DNA of 64,000 nt from Acinetobacter sp. ANC 5054 (GTDB taxonomy: Bacteria > Pseudomonadota > Gammaproteobacteria > Pseudomonadales > Moraxellaceae). Below, in pieces: positions 37,495 through 48,027 of this stretch. Each line of letters opens with the position of its first letter. Positions within the stretch are counted from its first letter, which is position 1. Location of the stretch: contig NZ_NEGG01000012.1 in NCBI RefSeq assembly GCF_002135295.1, positions 62,001-126,000 of the forward strand. Reading direction: 5' to 3'. Both the position numbers and the translations under genes were made by a program. The notes beneath the pieces are model-generated. The model saw only the letters and a program-made list of their open reading frames with translations. It was not told where the DNA came from and made no database searches.

Positions 37495-38301
37495 TTACTC
37501 AGCATCCATCATTAAGTCTGCGCTCATACCTACAGTATTAAAGCCTGCATCTACATACATGATTTCGCCTGTAATACCATTTGCCCAAGGTGAGCATAAG
37601 AACAATGCAGCATTACCCACATCTTCAATGGTTACATTACGTTTAAGTGGTGCAACTTTTTCATTTAAATCTAACATTTTACGGAAAGATTTAATGCCTG
37701 AAGCTGCCAATGTACGGATTGGGCCCGCAGAAATCGCATTTACACGAATACCTTCAGCACCTAAGCTAGATGCCAAATAACGTACACCCGCTTCCAATGA
37801 TGCTTTAGCCATGCCCATTACGTTATAGTTCGGCATTACACGCTCAGAACCTTGGTAAGTCAGCGTCAATAAACAACCTTGACGAGCAACCAATAATGGC
37901 TTCGCGGCACGCGCCATCGCGATAAAGCTGTAAGCACTGATGTCATGTGCTACATTAAAACCATCACGGTCAGTAATTTCAGTGAAATCGCCATCTAAAG
38001 TATGCGCTGGTGCAAAACCAATTGAATGTACAACACCATCTAGACCATCCCAATGTTTTGCCAATTCAGCAAATGCATTTTCAATGTCAGCATCAACTGC
38101 AACATCACATGGGAAAACTAAAGTTGAACCAAATTGTTCAGCAAAATCATCGACACGTTTTTTTAATTTTTCGTTTGGATAAGTAAAGGCCAGTTCTGCA
38201 CCTTCGCGGTGTAATGCCTGAGCAATACCAAATGCAATAGATAACTTACTTGCAATACCCGCGATTAAAAAGCGTTTGCCTGCCAATAGTCCTTGTGCCA
38301 T
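37495..38301 (-). CDS. fabI: Enoyl-[acyl-carrier-protein] reductase (NADH)
   Basis: Last reductive step of fatty-acid elongation, 268 residues, SDR fold; the triclosan target. FabI-type cofactor loop [16 protein letters not shown] (about 12-27), and catalytic Tyr-x6-Lys at Y159-K166 within [15 protein letters not shown], with a second Tyr (Y149) at the family position. C-terminal [22 protein letters not shown] at 38316 is in frame, but the ATG at 38301 has GTGAG upstream and matches the usual start. Lys-Leu at the loop replaces the more common Asn-Asp/Arg, a natural variation. Confidence 0.95.
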   Translation of the reverse strand: MAQGLLAGKRFLIAGIASKLSIAFGIAQALHREGAELAFTYPNEKLKKRVDDFAEQFGSTLVFPCDVAVDADIENAFAELAKHWDGLDGVVHSIGFAPAHTLDGDFTEITDRDGFNVAHDISAYSFIAMARAAKPLLVARQGCLLTLTYQGSERVMPNYNVMGMAKASLEAGVRYLASSLGAEGIRVNAISAGPIRTLAASGIKSFRKMLDLNEKVAPLKRNVTIEDVGNAALFLCSPWANGITGEIMYVDAGFNTVGMSADLMMDAE

Positions 38302-38440
38302 GTGAATCTCACTCAAAATAATTTAACTGCATAATGCCAAGTCTAAAGCATTTTAGAAATTGCATAATGCATCTTTTTTTATAAAACCGAGATTTGGCAT
38401 TTTCATATTATGCCATTCTACTCGACTGCTCATTCTCAGC

Positions 38441-39265
38441 TCAAAGCGCTGTTAAATGCAGTGATTGTAAGGAATTCTTCCATAAAATGGTTGCAAGTTC
38501 CTGCTCAGCCAAACCTAAACTTTGCGCCAAACCTTGTAGGACATAAGGTAAATTGACTGGCGTATTACGTGTACGCTGTTCAGTGGAATGCTGACAACAT
38601 AATGGCGTCATATCTGGACAATCGGTTTCCAAGACCAAATGTTCAGCACCCAACGCCTGCACCACCTGATGCAATTTTTTGGCATTCGGGTTGGTAATTT
38701 GCCCAGTCACACCAATTTTAAATCCTAATTTTACAAAAGCTTTGGCTTCCTCAACTCCACCACTAAAAGCATGTGCAATTCCGCCTTGCCGATATTGATG
38801 CTTTTTTAATATTGCTAAGACATCCGCGTGTGACTTACGTATATGCAATAAAATGGGTTTATCGAACTGCTGTGCCAATTCAATCTGTGCGGAGAAATAA
38901 TCACTTTGCTTTTGTAATATATCTGCTTGTTTATGCTGCTTTAAAAAGGTATCGAGACCAATTTCGCCCACAGCGATGCAATCTTCACTGGCCAATATCG
39001 CTTCTAAATGGTTTAAGTGTTCAGGTTGATGCTGCTCAATATAAAAAGGATGTAGTCCCGGCGCCAAATAGCTTTTCGGTGCATTTTTCAGTTGATTTAA
39101 ATATTGCTGAGTGTTTAGCAGTTCTGAAAAGCGCTGCTCTACAAAACCAATTAAAACCAGCGCTTCCACCCCTGCTTGTTTGGCAGCATACGCCAATGCT
39201 TCCCGATCTGAATCAAAATCGGGCACATCGAAATGCGTATGCGTATCAAACAGTTTCATGCTCAT
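38441..39265 (-). CDS. TatD-family metal-dependent hydrolase (DNase)
   Basis: TIM-barrel metallohydrolase of 274 residues. FDTHTHFDVPDF near residue 6 gives the first metal site; AVGEIGLD holds the bridging Glu; KPILLHIRKSH and GIAHAFSGGVEEA give further His ligands; LETDCPDMTPL gives the last Asp. The subgroup resembles YjjV/YcfH. Two ATG codons (39265, 39259) are possible; there is no clear ribosome site for either. The start is 6 bases after the upstream lipoprotein stop, so translation may be coupled. Confidence 0.85.
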   Translation of the reverse strand: MSMKLFDTHTHFDVPDFDSDREALAYAAKQAGVEALVLIGFVEQRFSELLNTQQYLNQLKNAPKSYLAPGLHPFYIEQHQPEHLNHLEAILASEDCIAVGEIGLDTFLKQHKQADILQKQSDYFSAQIELAQQFDKPILLHIRKSHADVLAILKKHQYRQGGIAHAFSGGVEEAKAFVKLGFKIGVTGQITNPNAKKLHQVVQALGAEHLVLETDCPDMTPLCCQHSTEQRTRNTPVNLPYVLQGLAQSLGLAEQELATILWKNSLQSLHLTAL

Positions 39266-39270
39266 TACGC

Positions 39271-40251
39271 TTATTTACTCTCAGAGGCAGCGGCACTGTT
39301 AACTGATGCAGCCGATGCCTCAACAGCCACAGGTGCAGGTAAATATTGCTTTTTCAAAATCGTTTGTAATTGATCATAAGGAATCGTTAAACGTGGTAAA
39401 CCCACCACATAAGGTCCAATTTCATATTCTGCATATTGCAAAATTAAGCCTTGCTGACTTAAGTAATAATTATCAGACAGTTTAAATTTCCAAATCTGCT
39501 CATAGTCTTGAATATTTTCCGCCAACTTAGCATCAGCCACCCAAGTTTTAAATACAGCATAAGCACGTTGCTCTAAAGCTGCACGTTGGTTTGGCAATAG
39601 AATATCCTTCAGTTCTACACGCTGTTTGGTCTTCAAGTCAAAATTATAATATTGCTGAGACGATGAGCCATGCGCACCACCCAAATAGGAACTGGTATTT
39701 AACACGACAGTCGCCAAAGGTAATTCAGCATTTAAAATTTTCGGCTTAATCATTAAGCTGATTTTTTGACTCGAACTCAGTGCTTTTAATTCTTGATCTA
39801 ATTTTAAAAATGCCTGCATATACGGCTGTGTGGCTTTTTCTAATTTGAGCTTAGGTGTTTCAACACTTGCCAATGCAGATTTTGTTTCAGACGGTGCTTG
39901 AACTTCGCTTGCCGCAGCTTCTGTTTTTTCTATTTGCTTATCTTGAGCAGGTGAAACCGATAAGATTGCAGCCAGTTGTTTTAAAATTTCAGCGTCAATA
40001 AATTGGTCAATGAAAGGCTGATTACTACTCAAACGATCAACTGAAATCTCAGGACAACTATTACCATCACAATCAGGTAAATTCAGTTTTAACTTTTCAG
40101 CGTCACCGATTAATTTGCCACTTAAATCAGGCTGTTCAACGGGCGTATTTTCTGGCTTTTTTTCAGGTTCAGCTTTCTGTGGTTGACATGCACTTAATGC
40201 AACAGATGCTGCAAGCACTGAAATCACCCATAACTTTTTCTGTTGAAACAT
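39271..40251 (-). CDS. RsiV/DUF3298-type lipoprotein (1)
   Basis: Lipoprotein of 326 residues, function unknown. MFQQKKLWVISVLAASVALSAC ends with lipobox LSAC. A Pro/Glu/Lys-rich linker follows, then DCDGNSCPEISVDRLSSNQ, an Ala/Glu-rich variable part (about 115-150) and the DUF4163/DUF3298 (RsiV-like) fold: LNTSSYLGGAHGSSSQQYYNFDLKTKQRVELKDILLP and EIGPYVVGLPRLTIPYDQL. In Bacillus RsiV this fold binds lysozyme; whether this protein does is unknown. The next gene upstream encodes a related protein, suggesting duplication. Confidence 0.78.
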   Translation of the reverse strand: MFQQKKLWVISVLAASVALSACQPQKAEPEKKPENTPVEQPDLSGKLIGDAEKLKLNLPDCDGNSCPEISVDRLSSNQPFIDQFIDAEILKQLAAILSVSPAQDKQIEKTEAAASEVQAPSETKSALASVETPKLKLEKATQPYMQAFLKLDQELKALSSSQKISLMIKPKILNAELPLATVVLNTSSYLGGAHGSSSQQYYNFDLKTKQRVELKDILLPNQRAALEQRAYAVFKTWVADAKLAENIQDYEQIWKFKLSDNYYLSQQGLILQYAEYEIGPYVVGLPRLTIPYDQLQTILKKQYLPAPVAVEASAASVNSAAASESK

Positions 40252-40326
40252 TGCAATAACCCTTTAAATTCATCGTGTTTTTATGTTTAAAAAAATCAGA
40301 TCGCAGATAAAAAATCCGACTACTTT

Positions 40327-41154
40327 TTAAAACATATGCTGATAAACGTCAGCTTTCAATACCTGTTGTGTTTGAACTTTAGTGAGATAGATATCTAACT
40401 GTTTCCCCTCTTTGACAATTTCATCAGTACGGTAATGCAGTCCTATCCCTTCTTGATCAAAGAACCAATCCGCCTGCCCCCAATAGAGTTTTTTAGGCGC
40501 AGTTTTCTTCACTTCGACACTTTGTTCATCTAGCCATTTGCCATAAGCCGTTTGCACCAGTGCATTCATATTTTGCTGTTGCTTGGCATCGACGATATCT
40601 AATGGGGTTAAATTTTTCCGACTACGTCGGTCTGCAACAAAGAAATAATAACGCTCTTTGACCGTGATATTTTCTTGGGTATTATCAACGCCAATTTGCA
40701 GTAATACATATTGATTACGTTGATACGGCACACGTGTATATAGTGCCAATTCATAAGGTTTATTACTGTTGAGTTCTGCCTGCCATGCATCGGATTTTTT
40801 GACATAAGCATTCACTGCTTGCTGCAAACTCATGTTTTGTTTCGAGCCAATTTGATCTTGAATCACCGTCGCCTGATTTTTTTCGATCCAACTATTCAAC
40901 CATGTATCTACGGTATGAATGGTTTGAATATCCAAATCAATACAACTTTTATTTTCACAAAATGGTTTTGCCACTTTTGCAGCTTGTTCTTGAATATTCA
41001 AATAAGGTAAGACATCTGGATTAATCACCTGTGCTTCAGAGGCACTTTGTTCTTGAGACTCTGCCGCTTTTTTTTCTTTTCCTGCATCACATGCGCTCAG
41101 TAAAATTGCACTCCCCATTAGCGCAACAACTGTAGCTTCCTTGAAAATTTTCAT
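40327..41154 (-). CDS. RsiV/DUF3298-like lipoprotein (2), paralogue of its neighbour
   Basis: Lipoprotein of 275 residues with lipobox LLSAC after MKIFKEATVVALMGSAI. CENKSCIDLDIQTIHTVDTWLNSWIE parallels DCDGNSCPEISVDRL.. of the downstream protein, and RRSRKNLTPLDIVD parallels its KDILLP strand, so the two are probably diverged copies. The family hallmark GGAHG is not found here. Gap to the next lipoprotein gene is 75 bases. Role unknown; likely a cell-envelope protein. Confidence 0.72.
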   Translation of the reverse strand: MKIFKEATVVALMGSAILLSACDAGKEKKAAESQEQSASEAQVINPDVLPYLNIQEQAAKVAKPFCENKSCIDLDIQTIHTVDTWLNSWIEKNQATVIQDQIGSKQNMSLQQAVNAYVKKSDAWQAELNSNKPYELALYTRVPYQRNQYVLLQIGVDNTQENITVKERYYFFVADRRSRKNLTPLDIVDAKQQQNMNALVQTAYGKWLDEQSVEVKKTAPKKLYWGQADWFFDQEGIGLHYRTDEIVKEGKQLDIYLTKVQTQQVLKADVYQHMF

Positions 41155-41210
41155 GATGTTTTAAACGACCAAGTATGTATATAAAGATTAACGATAAAAA
41201 CTCTACCACA

Positions 41211-41245
41211 AAATAAAACAGCTTCACGAGGAAGCTGTTTTATTT
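41211..41245. terminator. Rho-independent terminator after prfC, usable in both directions
   Basis: Perfect 15-base stem AAATAAAACAGCTTC / GAAGCTGTTTTATTT, five-base loop, just past the prfC stop on the minus strand. Confidence 0.85.
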
Positions 41246-41260
41246 CTGTAAAAGAAAGAC

Positions 41261-42853
41261 TTAGTGTTCACGTGTATTACGGAAAACGATGTCTGGATAA
41301 CGCTCTTGCATTAACTGTAAATTGACGCGGCTAGGCGCAAGATAAGTCAAATGACCACCACCATCGACTGACAATTGGTCGTGAGCTTTTTTCTTAAATT
41401 CATTGAATTTCTTTTCATCATCACAAGAAACCCAACGAACGGTATTAATGCTCACTGGCTCATAAATACAGTCCACTTTGTATTCTTCTTTTAGACGATA
41501 CGCCACCACTTCAAACTGAAGCACACCAACAGCACCTACAATCAAATCGTTGCTGTTTTGCGGCATAAATACCTGAGTTGCACCTTCTTCTGAAAGTTCT
41601 TTCAGACCTTTTTGAAGTTGTTTCGATTTCAATGGATCTTTTAGACGGACACGGCGGAACATTTCTGGTGCAAAGTGCGGAATACCCGTAAATTGCAGCT
41701 CTTCACCTGAAGTAAAGGTATCGCCAATTTGAATGGTACCGTGGTTATGCAGACCAATAATATCGCCTGGCCATGCTTCTTCTAAATGCTGGCGGTCACC
41801 GGCAAGGAAAGTTAAAGCATCACTAATACGGATGTCTTTACCAATACGCACGTGCTTCATCTTCAAGCCTTTTTCATACTTACCTGAACAGATACGCATG
41901 AATGCAATACGGTCACGGTGTTTAGGATCCATATTGGCCTGAATTTTAAAGACAAAACCTGTGAAACCTTCTTCAGTCGCTTCAACTGTACGTACCGCAG
42001 TCGGATGTGCTTTCGGCTCAGGCGCATAGTTGCTAAACGCATCTAAAACATGATCAACACCAAAGTTACCCAAGGCTGTACCAAAAAGAACAGGGGTTTG
42101 TTGACCCGCCAAAAAGGCTTCACGATCTAAAGGTTCATTGGCCATTTGCACCAATTCTAGAGATTCTTCAAATGCTGCCCATGCCAAATCACCCACTTTT
42201 TCACGTAAGTCAGCATGGTCATAACCATCACGGACTTCAATATCGGTAATCGTCGAACCAAAACCAGCTTTATAGACGTAAAATTTTTCTTCGATTAGGT
42301 TAAATACACCCGCAAAATCACGACCTGTACCCAATGGCCATGTAATTGGCACACATTTAATTTTGAGGACATTTTCAATTTCGTCTAACAACTCGAGTGG
42401 CTCACGAATCTCACGGTCCATTTTGTTGACGAATGAGATAATTGGTGTGTCACGCATACGACACACTTCCATCAATTTAATGGTTCGGTCTTCGACACCT
42501 TTTGCACCATCAATCACCATGAGCGCAGAGTCAACAGCAGTTAATGTACGGTAGGTATCCTCAGAGAAATCTTCATGCCCTGGGGTGTCAAGAAGGTTAA
42601 TCATCTTGTCTTTAAACGGAAATTGCATTACCGAAGTGGTAATAGAAATACCACGTTCTTTTTCCATTTCCATCCAGTCGGAAGTCGCTGCACGATCAGA
42701 TTTACGGCTTTTCACCATACCTGCAACCTGAATAGCTTGCCCCCACAATAACAGTTTTTCTGTCATGGTGGTTTTACCCGCATCTGGATGCGAAATAATC
42801 GCAAACGTGCGTCGCTGAGCGACCTGAGCCGCTAAATCTTCTTTAAAACTCAT
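41261..42853 (-). CDS. prfC: Peptide chain release factor 3
   Basis: Translational GTPase, 530 residues, that recycles RF1/RF2 after termination. From the ATG at 42853: [36 protein letters not shown], with G1 HPDAGKTT at about 22-29; G2/G3 in [10 protein letters not shown] and [15 protein letters not shown]4 [10 protein letters not shown]3-specific C-terminal domains follow. The frame extends to 42892 but the ATG is the family start. Followed by a 15-base-stem terminator. Confidence 0.95.
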   Translation of the reverse strand: MSFKEDLAAQVAQRRTFAIISHPDAGKTTMTEKLLLWGQAIQVAGMVKSRKSDRAATSDWMEMEKERGISITTSVMQFPFKDKMINLLDTPGHEDFSEDTYRTLTAVDSALMVIDGAKGVEDRTIKLMEVCRMRDTPIISFVNKMDREIREPLELLDEIENVLKIKCVPITWPLGTGRDFAGVFNLIEEKFYVYKAGFGSTITDIEVRDGYDHADLREKVGDLAWAAFEESLELVQMANEPLDREAFLAGQQTPVLFGTALGNFGVDHVLDAFSNYAPEPKAHPTAVRTVEATEEGFTGFVFKIQANMDPKHRDRIAFMRICSGKYEKGLKMKHVRIGKDIRISDALTFLAGDRQHLEEAWPGDIIGLHNHGTIQIGDTFTSGEELQFTGIPHFAPEMFRRVRLKDPLKSKQLQKGLKELSEEGATQVFMPQNSNDLIVGAVGVLQFEVVAYRLKEEYKVDCIYEPVSINTVRWVSCDDEKKFNEFKKKAHDQLSVDGGGHLTYLAPSRVNLQLMQERYPDIVFRNTREH

Positions 42854-43150
42854 CAAGGGATACCTACTGCAGATGCGCAGCAAAACGATCAAATTTGATC
42901 AATATGAAAAATTGGCGATATTGTAGCAGATTGACTATTAAAAATAATCAATCACATCGTGCTGATTCACGCCTGTAAAAAGACCTCTTCTTATTTTTAA
43001 AATTTCACATTGGAACCAAACGTTCCTTGAAAGCATATACGTTGAAAATAGCTTATCAATTAGTGAACCGTCAAAGCAAAAATTCAACATTAAAAGCTAA
43101 TGTAAATGCGCTAAAAAATTTAAACATCATAAAAACTAAATATTTGAATA

Positions 43151-45217
43151 TTAGGTTTTTAATTGCATAATTTCTTCTAAACGCTCAACTTCCATTGGTA
43201 AACCAAGCAAATAGCCTTGTAATTGCTGACAACCTAGGCGTGTCAAAATATCCGCTTGCAACGGAGTCTCAATCCCTTCGGCTGTGACGATGAGTCCTAA
43301 TTTAGTCGCCAATTGAATGATACTTTCGAGGATCATTTCTTCTTTTGAATCTGGTGTTAAATCACTGATAAATTCACGATCAATCTTAAGTTCATCAACA
43401 GGTAAATTCTTTAAATATAAGAAACTTGAGTGTCCTGTACCAAAGTCATCAATCGCTACTTTAATCCCCATGTGACGCAAACGCTCAAAGGTCATAATGC
43501 TGGCATCAATATGATGCATCGCTGTCGATTCAGTAATTTCAATGATCAAATTCGCAGGATTCATATCATAGCGATCGAATAGCATTTCCAAGGTACTAAA
43601 TAAATGCTTATGCTCAAATTGAATCGCGGATAAATTCACAGCAATTGGATATAAAGTTAAGCCTAATTTTTCCCAACGCTGAATTTGCTTACACGCTTCT
43701 TCGAGTGCCCAATAGCCCATTGCGATTATCAGACCTGTTTTTTCTGCACCACTAATAAAACGATTTGGCGTAAGTAAACCTAAGGTTGGGTGCTTCCAAC
43801 GAATCAATGCCTCAACCCCACAGATCTCTCTATCGATAGCATTAAATTTAGGTTGGTAAAACAAAATAAATTGTTGTTCTTCGACAGCTTTGTACAAGTC
43901 GTTAATAAGTTTAGTCTGGCTTTTTTCTTCGTACTGATTGACTGTGTAATTAAAAATAGAATGTGTATTTCGCCCCTGATATTTAGAGGTCAACATTGCA
44001 GCATCAGCATTGATCAGTAAATCTTGTAAATTTGAACCATGCTCAGGATACATCGCTATTCCAATACTGGCTGAGATATTTATTTCTTTGCCTGCAATCA
44101 GGAAACTTTCCTGCAATAGCTCCAAAATCTGTTCTGACATCGCCGTTGCGGTTTCCGTACTTGCAGATTCCAGTACCATTAAAAATTCATCGCCACCAAT
44201 GCGTAAGAGCTTGGATTTATCATCAAGCAAACGATGCAGCCGCGTTGCCATTTGAATGAGTAGCTGATCCCCGACATGATGACCAAAGACATCATTTACA
44301 GCTTTAAAACGATCAATATCGATGAATAAGAACGCGATATGATCTTGACGTAGACGATGTTCGGTAAATAGAAAATGCGCATATTCGGCGAGAAATAATC
44401 GGTTCGGTAAACGCGTTAAATTATCCTGAACTGCTTGATTCGCCAATTCACGATTGGCACGCATTAACTGTAAACTACGATGTTCTAAGCGCTGTTCCAA
44501 TACCGCTATACTAAAAGCGGCAAATAAAATGAGACAGGTCACAAACAAGACGGTGAAAATGAGTAGATTTTGACTCATGTCGGCAGAATGAATAGGATTC
44601 ACTGCATTTAAGGGATGAAAGTCTGCTGCAGCCATACCCATATAATGCATACCAACAATGCTAAAGGTCAGCATCACCGCCACAAAGAAATTCATTAAAG
44701 ATCGTCTGCGGCCAGCATATTTGCTTTTAAGTAGCAGCCAAAATGCGAGTCCAGAACCACACATTGAAACCAAGATCGAACAGATCACGATAAGTGGATC
44801 ATATTGCTGGACATAGCCGTCCACAACGAGGCTTAACATCCCCGTATAATGCATGCCTGAAATGCCCAATCCCATAAGGACTGAACCGAGTATCAAACGT
44901 GGTAAAGGTAACGTTGGTCGTGTGGTGAGCCATACTGCAAACGTGGAAGAAACAAATGCAATGAGAAAGGAAATAAACGTTAAACCTGAGTCAAAATGAT
45001 GGTTTGAAGGCAAATGACTCGCCATCATGCCAACAAAATGCATGCACCAAATCGCAGCGCCTAAAATTGCACCGCTGACAAATAATATGATGTTCTCAAA
45101 TCGAGGTCGTGTTCCGCGAAACAACATTTGTTCCAATGAAACAACTAAGTAACAACTCAGTAATGCAATTACGATTGAACCAGCGACCAGACTGTAATCA
45201 TAGTGTATATGGGTCAT
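43151..45217 (-). CDS. Cyclic-di-GMP turnover protein: MHYT sensor, GGDEF, EAL
   Basis: Membrane protein of 688 residues. Residues about 1-240 form a seven-helix MHYT domain with three copies of the metal-binding motif: IWCMHFVGMMA, ISGMHYTGMLS, IVGMHYMGMAAADF; this fold is proposed to sense O2, CO or NO through copper. The GGDEF domain has an intact RIGGDEFLMVLE, and the EAL domain has EALIRWKH, ITESTAMH, IDDFGTGHSSFLYLKNLP and TAEGIETPLQ, so both diguanylate-cyclase and phosphodiesterase sites look complete. A canonical RxxD inhibitory site is not at the expected spacing. Single gene, no operon partner. Confidence 0.92.
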   Translation of the reverse strand: MTHIHYDYSLVAGSIVIALLSCYLVVSLEQMLFRGTRPRFENIILFVSGAILGAAIWCMHFVGMMASHLPSNHHFDSGLTFISFLIAFVSSTFAVWLTTRPTLPLPRLILGSVLMGLGISGMHYTGMLSLVVDGYVQQYDPLIVICSILVSMCGSGLAFWLLLKSKYAGRRRSLMNFFVAVMLTFSIVGMHYMGMAAADFHPLNAVNPIHSADMSQNLLIFTVLFVTCLILFAAFSIAVLEQRLEHRSLQLMRANRELANQAVQDNLTRLPNRLFLAEYAHFLFTEHRLRQDHIAFLFIDIDRFKAVNDVFGHHVGDQLLIQMATRLHRLLDDKSKLLRIGGDEFLMVLESASTETATAMSEQILELLQESFLIAGKEINISASIGIAMYPEHGSNLQDLLINADAAMLTSKYQGRNTHSIFNYTVNQYEEKSQTKLINDLYKAVEEQQFILFYQPKFNAIDREICGVEALIRWKHPTLGLLTPNRFISGAEKTGLIIAMGYWALEEACKQIQRWEKLGLTLYPIAVNLSAIQFEHKHLFSTLEMLFDRYDMNPANLIIEITESTAMHHIDASIMTFERLRHMGIKVAIDDFGTGHSSFLYLKNLPVDELKIDREFISDLTPDSKEEMILESIIQLATKLGLIVTAEGIETPLQADILTRLGCQQLQGYLLGLPMEVERLEEIMQLKT

Positions 45218-45572
45218 AGAAAGCGTTCCGCTCAGGTTCCCGTTACTTTTTAACCATTCTGTACAAAAAATTATCTTCCCTTACAACATCTTAAGTTTTA
45301 ATAACTTGGTTTTTCTGGTGTTATTCTCTAAGAATCTAATACTCTACGATATTGGTCAAGTGTTTATTGATAGTTTTTAAACAGCTGAAAAAATTAAAAA
45401 AAAATTATTAGACTTATTTCACTAAAATTTAAAAATATGTAAATTTTTCTCAGATCAATGAATCGTTAATGCTCTCACGCAACGAATTGGAAAAGCACAT
45501 TGCTTAGAAATTATTGCTGTCAGCTGAGCTTATATTTACTTTTGACAACCACATATGGCTATTCTCAACTTA
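45218..45572. other. Intergenic region, nothing recognised
   Basis: About 355 AT-rich bases between the MHYT gene start and the prc terminator; it should hold the MHYT gene promoter, but no element stands out. Confidence 0.4.
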
Positions 45573-45603
45573 TAAAAAAAGCGAACCGAAGTTCGCTTTT
45601 TTC
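45573..45603 (-). terminator. Rho-independent terminator after prc
   Basis: AAAAAGCGAAC / GTTCGCTTTTT, short loop, T-run on the minus strand. Confidence 0.9.
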
Positions 45604-45618
45604 AATGTTTTAAAACCA

Positions 45619-47826
45619 TTATTTAGTTGCTAGTTTTGATGTACCTTGTAATTTTGCATAATCAAGCAAGACATTGGCGGCTTCTGAAACAAAAACTTCT
45701 TCTTCAGGCAATGCTGGTCGTTGATTTGCTTTCATTTTTGCACGTGACTCAACCAATGCATCCATTGAAGCTTGATAGCTTTCCCAGTTAGCATATGGTT
45801 TTTGCCCCATCACTTTACGGCGTTGGTTTTCAGCATCTAATGACTTTTGCTCAATCGCCAACAATTCTGCTTTACGCTTATCGAGATCAAGCACGAGACG
45901 TTTTTGCTCATCAGTTTTTTTCGCGATTGCAGTACGTTGTTCTAAATATTTAAATTGTGGATCAATACTCACACGTTGCTGTGATGATTTAATCAAGTCT
46001 GGTACATAGCCTTGAATTGATCCTTCACGCTTAAATGGTGCCGTCGGAATGGTATCCCACTGAAGTGCATTTTTCGCTTTACGCTCACCAAATTCTTCGT
46101 TGTAAATATCGACCAATTTAATGTCTGGTACAACACCTTTATTTTGAGTACTTCCACCCGTTACGCGATAGAACTTACGTTGAGTCAGTGTCGCTTGACC
46201 ATATGCCAGACTATCCAATTGAACTTGGGCAGTCCCTTTACCTGTCGTGGTACTGCCAATTACTACGCCACGTTCATAATCTTGAATGGCTGCAGAATAA
46301 ATTTCACTTGCTGAAGCGGAAGCCAAGTTGATTAGAATCGCCAAAGGACCTGCATAGGTTTGCGCGCCACCATCGTCATCCTCAAATACGCTGACATTGC
46401 CATTACCATCACGAATTTGTACCACAGGTCCAGACTTAATCACTTGACCCAGCATACGTGCAACTTCCTCAAGCGAACCACCTGGGTTGTTACGTAAATC
46501 GATGATAATACCTTCTACGTTTTGGCTATCGAGGGCTTTTAATGCTTTATTGGTATCTTCTGATACTGAACGGTAGTCAGTGCCAGCTCGACGCGCGCGA
46601 TAGTTTAAGTAAAACGATGGAATTTCAATAACACCAAATTTATGCTTTTTGCCATCACGTTCAATTTCTACAGTACGCGAGCGTACCCCAGCATCTTCTT
46701 CTTGAATGACATCACGGACAATCGTGACATTACGTGCTTGAGTCATGGCAGCGCCTGCACCCAATAAACGTAAAGTGACTTTAGTTCCGCGTTTACCCCG
46801 AATTAAACCGACGATTTCATTACTCGGCCAGCCAATCACGTCAACCATTTTGTCGCCGTCTTGTGCTACACCAATAATGCGATCACCAGATTTGACTTGT
46901 CCTGACTTACTCGCAGGTCCACCTTCAACGATGGTTTCGATTTTAGTGTAATCTTCATTGCCGCGTTCAGGACGAATTGATACCCCAATTCCCTCCAACT
47001 GCAAAGTGGTTTGACGATTCAATTCCATCGCATCGACTGGTGGGAAATAATTACTGTGCGGATCATAAGTCAACATCATGGCATTCAGCGTTTTATCCAA
47101 CACATCATCGCTCTTCAAACGACTTACGCGTTCAAGCTGGCGGTTATAGCGCTTACTTAATGTCTGCTCTGGCGTCAAATCTTCAGGCCCGGTCAAATCC
47201 TGTCCATTGGCCAACTCAGGATTATCTTTTAAGGCTTTTTGCTTGGCTTTTTCTTCTTCTTTGCTGATATTTAAGTTAATTAACTGTGATACCAACATTT
47301 TGTTCCAATGCGCACGTTGCTCCGCTTCCGTTTTAAAGAACGGTGCTTTTTCACGATCGGTTTCGATGTAAGTATTTGCTTGATTCAAATTCTGCTGTTT
47401 TTTCAGTTCTTGCAACATATAGCTATAGAACTGTTTTAAGCGGTCACGATATTGCGCATGAATCTCGTAAGGACCCGCTAAATTCCCAGCTTTTAAATTC
47501 GCACCAAAAGTCGCGCCATAACGCTTTTTATAGTTTTCAATGTCTGATGCCAAAAACAAGGTATGCTCAGGATCAAGGCTATCAATATAAAAATCTAAAA
47601 TACGATTTGATGTATTGGCATCTAAACGCTGATTTAAATAATGTTGACGGTCTACCAAAGTTGCGAGCTGACGTGAGACCAAGGCTTGCTCTTGAGTCGG
47701 TTGAATGGTTCCAGCTGGAACAGCTTCAGTTGTATTACTCGCTGCAATCGCATCGTTCACGACATGTGTAAAAAAGAATCCACCCGTCGCAATTGCAACG
47801 GCACAAGCTAATGTTTGAAGTTTCAT
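45619..47826 (-). CDS. prc: Tail-specific periplasmic protease Prc (Tsp)
   Basis: C-terminal-processing serine protease (S41A), 735 residues, that degrades tagged periplasmic proteins and trims envelope proteins. Start MKLQTLACAVAIATGGFFF at 47826 gives a signal peptide; an in-frame TTG further up does not. N-terminal Tsp domain, PDZ domain (VEGGPASKSGQVKSGDRIIGV), protease core with DLRNNPGGSLEEVARMLG, catalytic Ser in SASASEIYSAA and Lys in STTTGKGTAQ, then a C-terminal Lys/Glu-rich DUF3340 region. Length matches the gammaproteobacterial form. It is divergent from nagZ. Confidence 0.95.
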   Translation of the reverse strand: MKLQTLACAVAIATGGFFFTHVVNDAIAASNTTEAVPAGTIQPTQEQALVSRQLATLVDRQHYLNQRLDANTSNRILDFYIDSLDPEHTLFLASDIENYKKRYGATFGANLKAGNLAGPYEIHAQYRDRLKQFYSYMLQELKKQQNLNQANTYIETDREKAPFFKTEAEQRAHWNKMLVSQLINLNISKEEEKAKQKALKDNPELANGQDLTGPEDLTPEQTLSKRYNRQLERVSRLKSDDVLDKTLNAMMLTYDPHSNYFPPVDAMELNRQTTLQLEGIGVSIRPERGNEDYTKIETIVEGGPASKSGQVKSGDRIIGVAQDGDKMVDVIGWPSNEIVGLIRGKRGTKVTLRLLGAGAAMTQARNVTIVRDVIQEEDAGVRSRTVEIERDGKKHKFGVIEIPSFYLNYRARRAGTDYRSVSEDTNKALKALDSQNVEGIIIDLRNNPGGSLEEVARMLGQVIKSGPVVQIRDGNGNVSVFEDDDGGAQTYAGPLAILINLASASASEIYSAAIQDYERGVVIGSTTTGKGTAQVQLDSLAYGQATLTQRKFYRVTGGSTQNKGVVPDIKLVDIYNEEFGERKAKNALQWDTIPTAPFKREGSIQGYVPDLIKSSQQRVSIDPQFKYLEQRTAIAKKTDEQKRLVLDLDKRKAELLAIEQKSLDAENQRRKVMGQKPYANWESYQASMDALVESRAKMKANQRPALPEEEVFVSEAANVLLDYAKLQGTSKLATK

Positions 47827-48027
47827 AAATAATTCGTACTTCCTTGGTATATAGACCAATATTACCGTGTTGGTTTTCGACTTGAATTGAATGTATTCAA
47901 AATCTTAAACAACTTAATATGTTTATGTCGTGTAGTTTTATCATATTCTGTGCTGACAAAGTGTAGCAAATCATTGCAGAATTCAGGTATTGTTTTTCCT
48001 TAAAAATTCCAACACGGACCCCCGAAT

